Source: QAND01 sp003150225
GTDB taxonomy: Bacteria > Bacillota > Clostridia > Christensenellales > QAND01
Reading direction: 5' to 3'
Length of the DNA: 64,000 nucleotides
NCBI RefSeq assembly: GCF_044357945.1
Contig: NZ_CP076563.1
Coordinates: 1,178,001-1,242,000, forward strand
Made by a program: the position numbers and the translations under genes. Shown one piece after another: positions 16,929-26,265 of this stretch; position 1 is the stretch's first letter, and each line of letters begins with the position of its first letter. Under the pieces are notes generated by a model. The model had not been told where the DNA came from, searched no databases, and saw only the letters and a list, made by a program, of their open reading frames with translations.

Positions 16929-17618
16929 CTAATCCGCCATCTTAAAGCCAATACCCCAAACCGTTTTAATATACTCGCCATCGTCCACCTTGCTGAGCTT
17001 GCTGCGGATATTGCTGATGTGGACGTTGACGGTGTTATCATCTCCCATATAGGTATCGTTCCAAACGTGCTCAAATAGATTCGCCCGGGTGAACACCTTG
17101 GTGGGATACTCCATCAAAAGCGCCAGGATGGAGAACTCCCGAGCGGTAAGAGGAACTGGAACGCCGTTGAGGGTTACCTGAACGGTTTCCCGGTTTAGCA
17201 CCAGCCCCTTATGGCGAAGCTCCCTCTCCTGCTCGGATGCCGGCGCAAATTTTTTATACCGCCGGAGCTGCGCCTTCACCCGGGCCAACACCTCCTGAAG
17301 ATCAAAGGGCTTGGTGATAAAGTCGTCGGCGCCCATGGTAAGCGTCTCCACCTTATCCTCCTGGGCGGTTTTAGCCGAGATCACGATGATGGGCATGGTC
17401 TGGGTCTTCCGCAGCTGCGCAATGAGTTCCTCCCCCGTCATGCCCGGCAACATCAGGTCCAACAGCAAAAGGTCGTACCGCTCCTGGGAAACCCGGAGGC
17501 TGGCCTCGGTCCCGGAATAGGCCTGGGTCACCCGATATCCCTCTTTGGTCAGTATTTTAGCCAAAAGGGCGTTGATATCCCCGTCGTCCTCCGCAATTAA
17601 AATTCGGTCCTGCTCCAT
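16929..17618 (-). CDS. OmpR-family response regulator of the RR-ABC-HK module
   Basis: The 229-residue regulator has a receiver domain with acidic pair EDD, phospho-acceptor in LLLLDLMLPG and lysine in TKPFD, then a C-terminal winged helix (VNVHISNIRSKL ... VWGIGFKM). ATG at 17618 is chosen because AGGAGG is 10 bases upstream; the ATG at 17627 is only one base from that site. Probable cognate kinase is the gene at 14070-14978; the target is probably the ABC transporter between them. Confidence 0.92.
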   Translation of the reverse strand: MEQDRILIAEDDGDINALLAKILTKEGYRVTQAYSGTEASLRVSQERYDLLLLDLMLPGMTGEELIAQLRKTQTMPIIVISAKTAQEDKVETLTMGADDFITKPFDLQEVLARVKAQLRRYKKFAPASEQERELRHKGLVLNRETVQVTLNGVPVPLTAREFSILALLMEYPTKVFTRANLFEHVWNDTYMGDDNTVNVHISNIRSKLSKVDDGEYIKTVWGIGFKMAD

Positions 17619-17651
17619 TTTCGGCATTCCTCCTTTTTGGGAACGTTTCCC

Positions 17652-17682
17652 CTATAAAAAGGGGCGGCTTCCGCCGCCGGTA
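17652..17682 (-). terminator. Terminator after glycosyltransferase
   Basis: On the minus strand GGCGGC GGAA GCCGCC, then CCTTTTTAT. Confidence 0.75.
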
Positions 17683-17688
17683 GTGCAC

Positions 17689-18894
17689 TCAGCTGGACTG
17701 TTCGGCCAGCTCCCTTAGATTCCGCTCAAGCTGTGCTAGGAACCGCGCCTTGGTAAAATGCTCCCGATAATAGGCCCGGCCCCGCTCTCCGCACCCCGCA
17801 AAGTCCTGGGGCTTGTCCATAAACCGCTCCAGAAGATCCGCCAATCCCTGGCTATCCCCTGCCGCTACGCAAGCGCCGCAGTCCGCCTCCCGCACAATCT
17901 CAGCGGTACCGCCGTTGATGGCCCCCAGCACAGGCTTCCCTGCCGCCATATACCCCTGGAGCTTCAAAGGGATGGTATTGCCAATATAGCTGTCCCCACG
18001 GAGGGTAACCAGGCAGGCATCGGCCAGACGGTAATATTCCCCCATCTCCCGGCCGGGACGACGGCCATGAAATACCACGGTCTCTCCCAAGTCCAAGCTG
18101 CGAGCCATCTGTTTCATGGCGGCAAGATGGGAGCCGTCCCCCAGGATGTGAACCCGGAAATCCCGGCGGTGCCGGAGCTGGGCGCTGGCGTGGAGAATGC
18201 ATTCAATATCCTGAAGTTTACCTACGTTGCCCGCAAAGAGGAAATCCCACACCCCGTTGTCCAGGGGGGTAAAGTCCTCCTCCAAGTTGGCGTCGTTGGA
18301 ATATTGGGGCAGGTACTCCATCCGACCCCGCGGGATCCCAGCCACCTCCGTCAGATAGTCCAAAAAAGGCGGGGAGGATACCAGGATCCGGTGGCTGCGC
18401 TGATATAGAAAACGGCTGATCTTCCGAATGATGCGGAAGGATAGGTTTCGTTCCCGGATGCCAAAGGCCTTGACGCTTTCCGGCCAGATATCCAGGCAAT
18501 AGGTGAGCACCCGTTTTCCGCTTTTATTGGACCAGCGGATAGCAGGCATCAGCATGGTGGCAGGAGAAAGCTGATAGACGAAAATCACATCGAACTCCCG
18601 TTTATGAAAGGTGGCGTACAAAGACCCGTTTATTGCAAAGGACAGATAGTTGAGGGAACGGCAAAAAGCCCCATGGTGCCGGGCAAAGGTGGATACCCGA
18701 AGGATCTCCACCCCATCCACCCGCTGTTTCCGATTGCGGAAGAAGCGGTACTCCCGGGGGACGCTGCTGGTTGTATAATCAGGCAGCCCCGTCAGCACGG
18801 TGACCTCATGGCCTTGGGCTGCCAGGGAACTGGTGATATCATTGATCTGAAATTGATCTGGGTAGTAATTCTGGCTGATCACCAGTATCTTCAT
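17689..18894 (-). CDS. Family 4 glycosyltransferase (WcaI/WbuB-like)
   Basis: A 401-residue GT-B enzyme. The N-terminal MKILVISQNYYPDQFQIND and the C-terminal nucleotide-sugar region (GNTIPLKLQGYMAAGKPVLG) fit the colanic-acid WcaI-like GT4 group that adds sugars to lipid-linked surface polysaccharides. GAGGATAG precedes the ATG and a TTGCTT-17-TATAAT promoter lies upstream. It stands alone, without other polysaccharide genes, so the acceptor is unknown. Confidence 0.88.
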   Translation of the reverse strand: MKILVISQNYYPDQFQINDITSSLAAQGHEVTVLTGLPDYTTSSVPREYRFFRNRKQRVDGVEILRVSTFARHHGAFCRSLNYLSFAINGSLYATFHKREFDVIFVYQLSPATMLMPAIRWSNKSGKRVLTYCLDIWPESVKAFGIRERNLSFRIIRKISRFLYQRSHRILVSSPPFLDYLTEVAGIPRGRMEYLPQYSNDANLEEDFTPLDNGVWDFLFAGNVGKLQDIECILHASAQLRHRRDFRVHILGDGSHLAAMKQMARSLDLGETVVFHGRRPGREMGEYYRLADACLVTLRGDSYIGNTIPLKLQGYMAAGKPVLGAINGGTAEIVREADCGACVAAGDSQGLADLLERFMDKPQDFAGCGERGRAYYREHFTKARFLAQLERNLRELAEQSS

Positions 18895-18938
18895 GGATTC
18901 TATCCTCGCCGTTTCTCGATAGCCATAGCTATTTTATT

Positions 18939-18967
18939 ATTATAGTGCAAGGACCCGGAAGAAGCAA
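18939..18967 (-). promoter_or_regulatory. Promoter of glycosyltransferase gene
   Basis: On the minus strand TTGCTT, 17 bases, TATAAT. Confidence 0.75.
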
Positions 18968-19036
18968 ACAAAACCGCGGATTCCGGCTTTTTTCATCCAT
19001 CAGGGGAAGCGGAAGCCAGCGCCTCAGCGTGCATTT

Positions 19037-19073
19037 GGAAAAACAAAGGACCCCGAACGGTCGGGGTCCTCGG
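19037..19073 (-). terminator. Terminator after feoB of locus 1
   Basis: On the minus strand GGACCCCGACCGTTCGGGGTCC, then TTTGTTTTT. Confidence 0.85.
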
Positions 19074-19078
19074 GCGCT

Positions 19079-21220
19079 TTAGCCCAGTCCGCAGAAACGG
19101 GCCAGGGTGGCGATCACAAAGCATAGAAGAATGCCCGCCACCGTGGGGATAGCAAACCCCAGCGCCATCCACTTGGTGCTTCCTGTCTCCTTGCGGATGG
19201 TCCAGCAGGTGGTGCCGCAGGGAAAATGGCATAGGGAAAACACCATGGTGCACAGGGCGGTGATCCAAGTCCAGCCATTGGCCACCAGCAGATTTTTCAG
19301 CTCCATGAGATTATCCATCTCAATAAGGCTTCCCGTGGCAAGGTAGGTCATGATAGCGATGGGAATAACGATTTCATTGGCTGGAAATCCCAGAATAAAG
19401 GCCATGAGGATCACTCCATCCAAGCCGATGACCCGGGCAAAAGGATCGAAAAAACGGACGCAGTGGGCCAGAATGCTCATATCCCCCACCATGGTGTTGG
19501 ATAAGGCCCAGATGAGGAGCCCCGCTGGAGCCGCCACCGCCATGGCCCGGCCCAGCACGAAAAGAGTCCGGTCAAAGATGGACCGCACGATGACCTTCCC
19601 TACCTGGGGCCGGCGGTAGGGCGGCAGCTCCAGGGCAAAGGAAGAGGGCATCCCCTTTAGGAGGGTGCGGGACAACCCCTTGCTCACCAATAGGGTCATG
19701 ATCACCCCAAAGACGATGAGCCCGGTCAGCATCAGGGTGGAGAGAAGAGAGGCGCCCAATCCTCCCGCCGTACCCACAAAAAACATGGTGATGATGGAGA
19801 TTAAGGTGGGAAAACGGCCGTTGCAGGGCACGAAGTTGTTGGTCAAAATGGCAATGAGCCGTTCCCGGGGGGAATCGATGATCCGGCAGCCCATGACGCC
19901 ACAGGCGTTACAGCCAAATCCCATAGCCATGGTCAGGGCCTGCTTGCCGTGCGCTCCAGCTTTGCGGAAGTACTTATCCAAGTTAAAGGCTACCCGAGGC
20001 AAATAGCCCAAATCCTCCAGTAGGGTAAACAGCGGAAAGAAAATGGCCATGGGAGGCAGCATCACCGCAATCACCCAGCCCAGCGTTCGGAACATCCCCT
20101 CCACAAAAAGGCCATGGAGCCAGGCCGGTGCGCCCCAACCCGAAAACAAAAGGGTCAACTGCCCCTCCAGATAGCCGAAGAAAGAGGATAGCAGCTGAGA
20201 GGGATAGTTGGCTCCGGTGATGGTCAGCCAGAAGATCAGGGCTAGAAGGGCGATCATCACTGGAATACCGGTGGCCCGGCTGGTCAAAAGCCGGTCCAGG
20301 CGGCGATCCCGCTTATCGTATCCCTGCTTTTTCAGGTTCACACAGGAAGCATATACCCGCTCCGCCTGACACACGATGCGGCTTACCACCTGATCCCGCA
20401 TGGTTTCCTGCCCGATCCCGGCCCGGCCCAGGTCTTCCCGTGCCCGGGTCAGACATTCCTGAATCACCGGGTCTGCCATCACCGGCATTCCCAAAAACCG
20501 CTCTAGGTTTTCGCTAAGGGTGTCGTCCCCATCCAATAGCTTAAGACAGGCCCAGCGTGGGTTCATGCGTTCTCCGCACAGCTCCGACACCCGGGGCATC
20601 AGAAGGGCAATGGCCTCCTCTATCTCCTTGCCATAGTAAAGATCCCGCGGGGACTGAGCCTCCCCAAAGGATACCTGGGAGATGGCTTCCATCAAATCCG
20701 GCAGCCCTTTGCCCTGCCGGGCGCTGGCGCCCACCACGGGTACCCCTAGCTCCCGGGATAGGGCGGCAAGGTCAATGGTGATGCCCTTCTTTTTGGCTTC
20801 ATCCATGAGGTTTACGCAGACCACCATCCGGCCTGTCACCTCCAATACCTGCAGCACCAGGTTTAGGTTTCGCTCCAAACAGGTTGCATCCGTCACCACC
20901 ACCACGGTGTCGGGTTCTCCGAAGCAGATAAAATCCCGGGCCACCTCTTCCTCCAAGGAGTTGGCCATCAGCGAATACGTTCCGGGGATATCCACCAGGA
21001 TAAAATTCTCCCCTCCATATCGGTAGCGGCCCTGAGCGTTGGCAACCGTCTTCCCAGGCCAATTGCCCGTATGTTGGTTCAGTCCAGTCAACGCGTTAAA
21101 TACCGTACTCTTTCCCACATTGGGATTCCCCGCCAAGGCGATGACCCGTTCCCGATCGTCCTGCCGCTGAATCACCAGCCCATCCCCATCCTGGATGGGC
21201 GCCCGATTGAGTAAACCCAT
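19079..21220 (-). CDS. feoB: Ferrous iron transporter FeoB (locus 1)
   Basis: A 713-residue Fe2+ permease. The N-terminal G domain has G1 GNPNVGKST, G3 VDIPG and G4 NLMD; it is followed by a helical region and the polytopic core with two Gate domains. The C-terminal segment carries the Cys-containing CHFPCGTTCW. This is the usual length. It lies downstream of feoA with a 64-base gap. An unusual 20-residue extension precedes the G domain (MGLLNRAPIQDGDGLVIQRQ). It is one of three FeoB proteins in the window. Confidence 0.96.
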   Translation of the reverse strand: MGLLNRAPIQDGDGLVIQRQDDRERVIALAGNPNVGKSTVFNALTGLNQHTGNWPGKTVANAQGRYRYGGENFILVDIPGTYSLMANSLEEEVARDFICFGEPDTVVVVTDATCLERNLNLVLQVLEVTGRMVVCVNLMDEAKKKGITIDLAALSRELGVPVVGASARQGKGLPDLMEAISQVSFGEAQSPRDLYYGKEIEEAIALLMPRVSELCGERMNPRWACLKLLDGDDTLSENLERFLGMPVMADPVIQECLTRAREDLGRAGIGQETMRDQVVSRIVCQAERVYASCVNLKKQGYDKRDRRLDRLLTSRATGIPVMIALLALIFWLTITGANYPSQLLSSFFGYLEGQLTLLFSGWGAPAWLHGLFVEGMFRTLGWVIAVMLPPMAIFFPLFTLLEDLGYLPRVAFNLDKYFRKAGAHGKQALTMAMGFGCNACGVMGCRIIDSPRERLIAILTNNFVPCNGRFPTLISIITMFFVGTAGGLGASLLSTLMLTGLIVFGVIMTLLVSKGLSRTLLKGMPSSFALELPPYRRPQVGKVIVRSIFDRTLFVLGRAMAVAAPAGLLIWALSNTMVGDMSILAHCVRFFDPFARVIGLDGVILMAFILGFPANEIVIPIAIMTYLATGSLIEMDNLMELKNLLVANGWTWITALCTMVFSLCHFPCGTTCWTIRKETGSTKWMALGFAIPTVAGILLCFVIATLARFCGLG

Positions 21221-21284
21221 GATCCTCCTCCAAACTATGTATGATAGGCCGGAAAGCGCATCCGCGCCTCCCGGCCCGGTCCTT

Positions 21285-21536
21285 CTATTGCAGTCCGGCC
21301 TGGTCTTCTACCAATACCTTTCTTGCGTCCTCATCCCGCAGGGCAATCACCGCGCCCCGGATAAAATAAGCGATGGGATCTCCCCCGGGGCTCTTATGTA
21401 AGGCCTCCACCACCGTACCTTGGGTTAGTCCCAAGTCCAGCATTCGGCGCCTTTGGATCCCCTGGGAGGTTAGCGATAAAACCATGGCCCTTTCCCCGAC
21501 ATGCAAACGATCCAATGTCTTTGCCTGTGGTTCCAT
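21285..21536 (-). CDS. feoA: FeoA-family protein (locus 1)
   Basis: An 83-residue SH3-like FeoA (RRRMLDLGLTQGTVVEALHKSPGGDP) that modulates FeoB at the membrane. I chose ATG 21536 because GGAG is 8 bases upstream; ATG 21542 and a TTG at 21569 are in-frame alternatives. It is co-directional with feoB. A -10 TAAAAT with TTAGC half-sites over its -35 region suggests iron-dependent control like the other two loci. Confidence 0.88.
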   Translation of the reverse strand: MEPQAKTLDRLHVGERAMVLSLTSQGIQRRRMLDLGLTQGTVVEALHKSPGGDPIAYFIRGAVIALRDEDARKVLVEDQAGLQ

Positions 21537-21578
21537 TTCCATTACTCCAATGTGATCAATTTCCAACAACCCGAAAGG

Positions 21579-21614
21579 ATTTTACGCCCAGGCGGGTTAT
21601 CGGCTAATGCTAAT
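21579..21614 (-). promoter_or_regulatory. Tentative promoter and metalloregulator half-sites, Feo locus 1
   Basis: On the minus strand ATTAGCATTAGCC (two TTAGC half-sites) overlaps a weak -35, followed 17 bases later by TAAAAT. The half-sites match one arm of the palindromes at Feo loci 2 and 3 but are arranged as a direct repeat. Confidence 0.4.
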
Positions 21615-21657
21615 ATATGTATGGCCCGGGTCTGCCGTTCGTTTCCTTGGGATAAAA

Positions 21658-21696
21658 CAAAAAGGCCCAGAGGCAATACCCCTGGGCCTTTTTACT
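21658..21696 (-). terminator. Terminator after Cys-rich FeoB-associated gene
   Basis: AAAAAGGCCCAG / CTGGGCCTTTTT hairpin with flanking A and T runs on both sides. Confidence 0.85.
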
Positions 21697-21699
21697 ATG

Positions 21700-21867
21700 T
21701 TAGGATTCTTTCCCATGCTCGTTTTGATCTTGGCGCTCCTCCTGGCATCGGCCGGCCATGGGACAACCGCCACAACACCCCGAGCACTTTCCCTTGTTTC
21801 GGATGGTATAGGCAACCGCAAAATACAGGGCCACCGCGATCACCGCGATGAGAATTCCCTCCAGCAT
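21700..21867 (-). CDS. FeoB-associated Cys-rich membrane protein (locus 1)
   Basis: A 55-residue protein with one N-terminal membrane helix (MLEGILIAVIAVALYFAVAY), then basic residues and a Cys cluster CSGCCGGCPMAGRC. This matches the small Cys-rich membrane proteins encoded with FeoB in Firmicutes, proposed to act like FeoC or as a metal relay. AGGAGG precedes the ATG. It lies upstream of feoA and is separated from it by a terminator, unlike the version after feoB in locus 3. Confidence 0.85.
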   Translation of the reverse strand: MLEGILIAVIAVALYFAVAYTIRNKGKCSGCCGGCPMAGRCQEERQDQNEHGKES

Positions 21868-21903
21868 CTCCGTACCTCCTTCCGACCATCGTCGGAATGA
21901 TTT

Positions 21904-22797
21904 TTACCCTATATCATATGTGCTATCCAACCGAACCAGTTCCCGGAACGTATCGATCTCAATGATATCCTCAAAGGTGCATTCTCGAATGGCCACCCGA
22001 TAGTCATGGATAAAGTATTCCAGAGCAGCCTGGTCCCAATACCGCTCCTTGCCGCCCGGCATATCATATACCTGCTGTAGATGCCCCGCCAATCGCGTGC
22101 CGTCCTGTTCCGTCCAATAGGATATCCCAAATAAATGATGACAGTTCCTTCCCCCTACTACCAATTTGGTGATAATACCATTCTTGCTGTATAAGCACCA
22201 ATCATCAGTTACCTCTACCGGTACCCCAAGATAGTTGGAGCAATATTGATATTTTTGAATCAAAGCGGGATTGTAGAGCAACAGGTCGGCCTCTAGTACA
22301 TAAGCGCCTCCCAGCAGATCTTTGGCGCAGATGGCCGAAGAGATGTTGTTGGCCTCATTATAGATAGGATTCTCAATAAAACGAATATTGGGATATTTAT
22401 AAAGGAGCTGGTCGAACTGCTCAGCCAAATATCCCCGCACGATGACGATCTCCTCGATCCCTGCCGCCACGATGGCGTCCAGCAGGGTATCGATGATCCG
22501 GGTCCCGTTAACCCGGACGAGAGGCTTGGGGGTATTGAGGGTAATGGGCACCAGTCGGGTGCCAAAACCCGCGGCGATGAACACCGCCCGCTTCACTCGG
22601 TAGGGTTCCAATGCCTCCAATCCCTTGGGAGTAATGGTTCCATCTTGAAGATAGCCAAGCTGGGATAAATTCAATACCGTTTTATTGATGGTGCCCAAAG
22701 AGCGGCCAGTTGCGTTTGCCAGCTGCCTCTGTGTAACACTTTCCGTGTTTCGTTCCAAATAGGCTAAAATATCAAACTGGGTTTTTGTGAGACTCAT
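21904..22797 (-). CDS. Winged-helix DNA-binding domain fused to LicC-like cytidylyltransferase
   Basis: The 297-residue fusion has an N-terminal winged helix (about 1-65, TQRQLANATGRSLGTINKTV) and a nucleotidyltransferase domain from about 68 with AAGFGTRLVPIT and TPKPLVRVNG, the signature shared with LicC and PntC. LicC makes CDP-choline from phosphocholine; PntC makes CMP-aminoethylphosphonate. Its ATG overlaps the permease stop (ATGA), so it is coupled to the upstream transporter. This suggests import of an aminophosphonate or choline-like compound and its CTP-dependent activation for surface decoration. The HTH may make it self-regulating. Substrate is inference; no choline kinase or phosphonate-lyase gene is nearby. 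Confidence 0.82.
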   Translation of the reverse strand: MSLTKTQFDILAYLERNTESVTQRQLANATGRSLGTINKTVLNLSQLGYLQDGTITPKGLEALEPYRVKRAVFIAAGFGTRLVPITLNTPKPLVRVNGTRIIDTLLDAIVAAGIEEIVIVRGYLAEQFDQLLYKYPNIRFIENPIYNEANNISSAICAKDLLGGAYVLEADLLLYNPALIQKYQYCSNYLGVPVEVTDDWCLYSKNGIITKLVVGGRNCHHLFGISYWTEQDGTRLAGHLQQVYDMPGGKERYWDQAALEYFIHDYRVAIRECTFEDIIEIDTFRELVRLDSTYDIG

Positions 22798-24389
22798 TTT
22801 GCTTCCATTCCTTTTTGAGTTTTTCGCTTGTATAGATAGATCAAGCCCTTCATCACCAGGTTTACCGCTAGGATCAAAAGGGAAACAAAGGCAGCGCATT
22901 CCAGCAGCATCTGAGCTTCAAAAGCATTGATCATCAGAGAGATCGGCTGGGTATTGATATTGGATAGGAAGGAGACCGCTGAGATGGTCATCATAGAGTT
23001 TACGAAGAAATAGGAAAACATCTCAGCAAGGGTTCCTCTGGATTGGGGAATCAGCACATCCTTGATGATCCGCATACGCCCGATTCCCAATGTGGCCCCT
23101 ACCGCTTCCAAGTTGCCGTTGAGCTTACCCAGGGTATTGTACATCATCAGGTAGGGCGAAGCAAAGAAATGCATCAGGTTCACCAAAATCAAAATGGCTA
23201 AGGTCCCATAGAGGAAGGATCCCTTAAAGAACAGCACATAGGAAATACCCATGGCCAAGCCGGGGATTGCCAGAGAAGTAATGGAGATCAAATGCAAAAA
23301 CCGGGAGGACTTACTGGGCATCCGCGCCGTCAGATAGGCGGTAGCAAAGGAAATAACCACCCCAATTACGGCAACGAATAACCCGATAACCACCGAATTC
23401 AACAGGTACTGCCCTCCGCCCATATCCAGAGTACGCAACATATTGTTGAATGTAAAGGTCATATTGAGGGGATATTTCACCACAAAAGTAAGAATTGCAA
23501 AGGCAGCGATAGGCAAAAACACCAATAGCGATGCCGCAATACACAGAGCATAGGCCACAGCGCTGCTTCCTTTGGATCTGTTAGGCGCAAAGGGGCGAAT
23601 GGCATAGCTCATATTCCCCCGATTCTTGTTCATAAGGTCAACCACAAAGGCGATCAGAGCCGGCGCCAGCAGCACCAATCCAATGACGCTGCCCTTTCCA
23701 AAATCCAGCAGCCCGATGACATCCTGGTACATCAGCACTGGCAACGTAGCAAATTTCCCTCCAATGGTGATGGGTACACCATAGTCGGTAACGATAAGGG
23801 TAAAGGTGGCAAAAATTACAGAAATCATGGGCCGCCGCAAATAAGGCAGCGTGATTGCGGTAAACTGTCGCCACTTGGGAATCCCCAAAAGGGACGCCGC
23901 TTCATAAGGCGTGCTGTCCTCATAGCGCAAAATATCCACGATCATCAAAAAAGCTACCGGGAAGGAATACATCACCGATCCCACCAAAATTCCCGATAAA
24001 CCATAGATGCTGCCTTGTATTCCCAAAAGGTTGGTCAGCACGCCATTGGATCCCAATAGCACAATCAACCCCATTCCATGGGAAATGGAGGGAATTAACA
24101 TGGGAAGGGTAAAAAGAAGGGTCCACATGCCCTTCCATTTGATGTTGATCCGCACGATACACCACGCCAGTGCTGTTGCCAAGAGCACCGACAAAAGGGT
24201 AGCAAGGCCTGCGGAAAGCAGGGAATTCTTCAGGGCGGTGGTAAACCGGGCTGAAGTAAAGATGGCCTTCACATCCGTCCCCGCAATGCTGGAAAACATG
24301 CTGATCAGGGGCAGGATTACCGCCACAATGAAAAATGCGGCCAGCAACAGTTTTACCGGTAAAGAGCCGTATCCAGACCGCCGGTTCAT
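22794..24389 (-). CDS. Fused ABC permease, AEP/Fe3+-type (two permease domains)
   Basis: A 531-residue protein of about 12 membrane helices containing two binding-protein-dependent permease domains in tandem. The EAA-type loops read YEAASLLGIPKWRQFTAITLP (first half) and LEAVGATLGIGRMRIIKDVLIP (second half). This duplicated layout is typical of FbpB/ThiP and of 2-aminoethylphosphonate permeases. It overlaps the ATPase gene by 4 bases and the HTH-nucleotidyltransferase gene by 4 bases. It is complete. Confidence 0.92.
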   Translation of the reverse strand: MNRRSGYGSLPVKLLLAAFFIVAVILPLISMFSSIAGTDVKAIFTSARFTTALKNSLLSAGLATLLSVLLATALAWCIVRINIKWKGMWTLLFTLPMLIPSISHGMGLIVLLGSNGVLTNLLGIQGSIYGLSGILVGSVMYSFPVAFLMIVDILRYEDSTPYEAASLLGIPKWRQFTAITLPYLRRPMISVIFATFTLIVTDYGVPITIGGKFATLPVLMYQDVIGLLDFGKGSVIGLVLLAPALIAFVVDLMNKNRGNMSYAIRPFAPNRSKGSSAVAYALCIAASLLVFLPIAAFAILTFVVKYPLNMTFTFNNMLRTLDMGGGQYLLNSVVIGLFVAVIGVVISFATAYLTARMPSKSSRFLHLISITSLAIPGLAMGISYVLFFKGSFLYGTLAILILVNLMHFFASPYLMMYNTLGKLNGNLEAVGATLGIGRMRIIKDVLIPQSRGTLAEMFSYFFVNSMMTISAVSFLSNINTQPISLMINAFEAQMLLECAAFVSLLILAVNLVMKGLIYLYKRKTQKGMEAK

Positions 24390-25159
24390 GCTTCAGACCT
24401 CACATATTGAATCAAGGAATCGATCTTCAGTTGAATATTGTGCAGTACGAACCGCTCAATGTACTCGTTGGCAGGATGATCCACCAGGTTGCGGGGCGTA
24501 TCCAACTGTTGGATCTGGCCTTCCTTCATCACCATAATCCGGTCGGACAAGGCAAACGCCTCCTCCTGATCATGGGTGATATAGATCATGGTGGAGCCAA
24601 ACTGCTTCTGAATCTTCTTCAGTTCTTCCCGCAGAATCAGTCGCGTATCCACATCTAAAGCGGACATAGGTTCATCGAATAGAATCACATCGGGATTAAG
24701 AGCCAACGTACGGGCAATGGCCACCCGCTGCTGTTGTCCTCCCGACAAACGGTGAGGATACTGCTTCATGTGATCCTTTAATCCCACCATCTCCAGCAGA
24801 TTTTCAGCAATCTCCCGGGAACGGGGTTTCAGGTCGGGCTGCAGTCGGATGGCATATTCCACGTTCCGCAGTACCGTCATGTTCTCAAATAACGCGTAAT
24901 TCTGAAATACAATTCCCATTCCTCGCTTGCTGGGCGGAAGATGGGTGATCTCCTGGCCATCCTTATAGATATGTCCCGAGGTAGCGGGAGTCAATCCCGT
25001 TAGAATTCGAAGTATCGTGGTTTTTCCGCATCCAGACGGACCAAGGATGGAGAGAAACTCTCCATCCTTGACCGAAAAACTAATCCTATGCAGCACCTCA
25101 TTGGCGCCAAATTCCTTGGACAGTTCCTGGACAACCAATTTGTCCTTTAGTGGTTCCAT
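24386..25159 (-). CDS. ABC transporter ATPase (AEP/Fe3+/spermidine type)
   Basis: A 257-residue ATPase with Walker A GPSGCGKTT, signature RLSGGQQQR, Walker B VILFDEP and the switch histidine in ITHDQEEA. It belongs to the PotA/FbpC/PhnT subfamily but lacks the C-terminal TOBE regulatory domain usual in that group. Its start lies within the last codons of the binding-protein gene (13-base overlap). It should energise the fused permease encoded next. Confidence 0.93.
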   Translation of the reverse strand: MEPLKDKLVVQELSKEFGANEVLHRISFSVKDGEFLSILGPSGCGKTTILRILTGLTPATSGHIYKDGQEITHLPPSKRGMGIVFQNYALFENMTVLRNVEYAIRLQPDLKPRSREIAENLLEMVGLKDHMKQYPHRLSGGQQQRVAIARTLALNPDVILFDEPMSALDVDTRLILREELKKIQKQFGSTMIYITHDQEEAFALSDRIMVMKEGQIQQLDTPRNLVDHPANEYIERFVLHNIQLKIDSLIQYVRSEA

Positions 25160-26130
25160 TTTTCCAGCAGCCTTTCCTTTTCCTCGTTGGTGTTATTGCT
25201 CATATCAGCATATTTAATATCGCTGGGGTAATTCTCAATTTCAAAAGTCAGATCTTTATAGATCTGCTCTGGAAAATATAGCTGCTTATCTTCTTTGATC
25301 AGATCCGTATAGAAGAAACGAAATACGTCCTGAACGCATTTTCGGTCTTGCTTCCCTTCAACAATTCCCATCCCGTAAACCGAGTAAGGAGAACCCTCTT
25401 CAAAAAACAATATTTCTAGATCGGCGCCCTTGTTGATCTCGGTAACCGTTTGTGCCGTCATGGCAAGGCCAATGGCCGCCTCCCCCTGAACCAGCGCGTT
25501 GACGGGGCCGGATCCAGAGGAGGTAAACTGTAGGATGTTTTCCGCCAGTTGATCAAAATAGGCAAAGGCTTCCTCCTCACCCCAGGCGTTGACCAGACTC
25601 TTTAAAAACATATAGCCGGTACCGGAGGATTTGGGATTGGGCATGGAGACGAGCCCTTTGTACTCGGGCTTCAAAAGGTCTGCATAACTGGTGGGAACCG
25701 CCAAGTTCTTTTCCTCCAGCAGCTTTCGATTGATCGCAATACACCCTCCGTTTCGAACATGTGGAAGGATATATCCGCCAGGGTCCACAACTTCATCCAA
25801 ATAAATGGACATATCATAATCAGAAAGGTCGGCCAGTACATCACCAAGTTGTGCAACGTAGCCATATTCAATGTCATAAGCAATATCACAGGGCGAATCC
25901 TTGCCTTCAGCCAGTAACTTTGCAACCTGATTTCCAGAAGGCATATATTCTATGACCACATTATATTCTGGAAACTGTTCATTCAGCCGCTTTTGAATAT
26001 ACTCGTTGCGATACTCCTCTACACTGGAATAAATCACAACTTTGTTTTCATCTGCAGTATTATTGCTGCCGCAGCCGATCGCACCGATTGCCGCTATCAT
26101 CGCAAGCAACATCGTCCAAATTCGCTTCAT
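25147..26130 (-). CDS. ABC substrate-binding lipoprotein 1 (AEP/Fe3+-type)
   Basis: A 327-residue type-2 periplasmic-binding protein with a lipoprotein signal ending in AIGCGS. Mature-domain features VVIYSSVEEYRNEYIQKRL and FTSSGSGPVNALVQGEAAIGLAM fit the SBP family used for aminoethylphosphonate and ferric iron. GGAGG is 8 bases before the ATG at 26130. Its central ~300 bases are almost identical to the neighbouring binding-protein gene while both ends differ, which points to gene conversion. It is first in the operon with the ATPase, permease and HTH-nucleotidyltransferase genes. Confidence 0.9.
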   Translation of the reverse strand: MKRIWTMLLAMIAAIGAIGCGSNNTADENKVVIYSSVEEYRNEYIQKRLNEQFPEYNVVIEYMPSGNQVAKLLAEGKDSPCDIAYDIEYGYVAQLGDVLADLSDYDMSIYLDEVVDPGGYILPHVRNGGCIAINRKLLEEKNLAVPTSYADLLKPEYKGLVSMPNPKSSGTGYMFLKSLVNAWGEEEAFAYFDQLAENILQFTSSGSGPVNALVQGEAAIGLAMTAQTVTEINKGADLEILFFEEGSPYSVYGMGIVEGKQDRKCVQDVFRFFYTDLIKEDKQLYFPEQIYKDLTFEIENYPSDIKYADMSNNTNEEKERLLEKWNH

Positions 26131-26168
26131 CAAACAATCCTCCAAGTCATCCAGTTCATTTTCTTTTC

Positions 26169-26197
26169 ATATTATCATCTTTTATGAACATTCACAA
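26169..26197 (-). promoter_or_regulatory. Promoter of the AEP-type ABC operon
   Basis: On the minus strand TTGTGA, 17 bases, TAATAT, in an AT-rich leader. A GTTCATTTTCTTTTCA block here recurs upstream of the second binding-protein gene. Confidence 0.65.
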
Positions 26198-26265
26198 GAA
26201 AATTATTTTGTCTAACTTTTATTTTTTCTATGTTTTTTCTCATACGCAAATATGGAGAATCAGTA

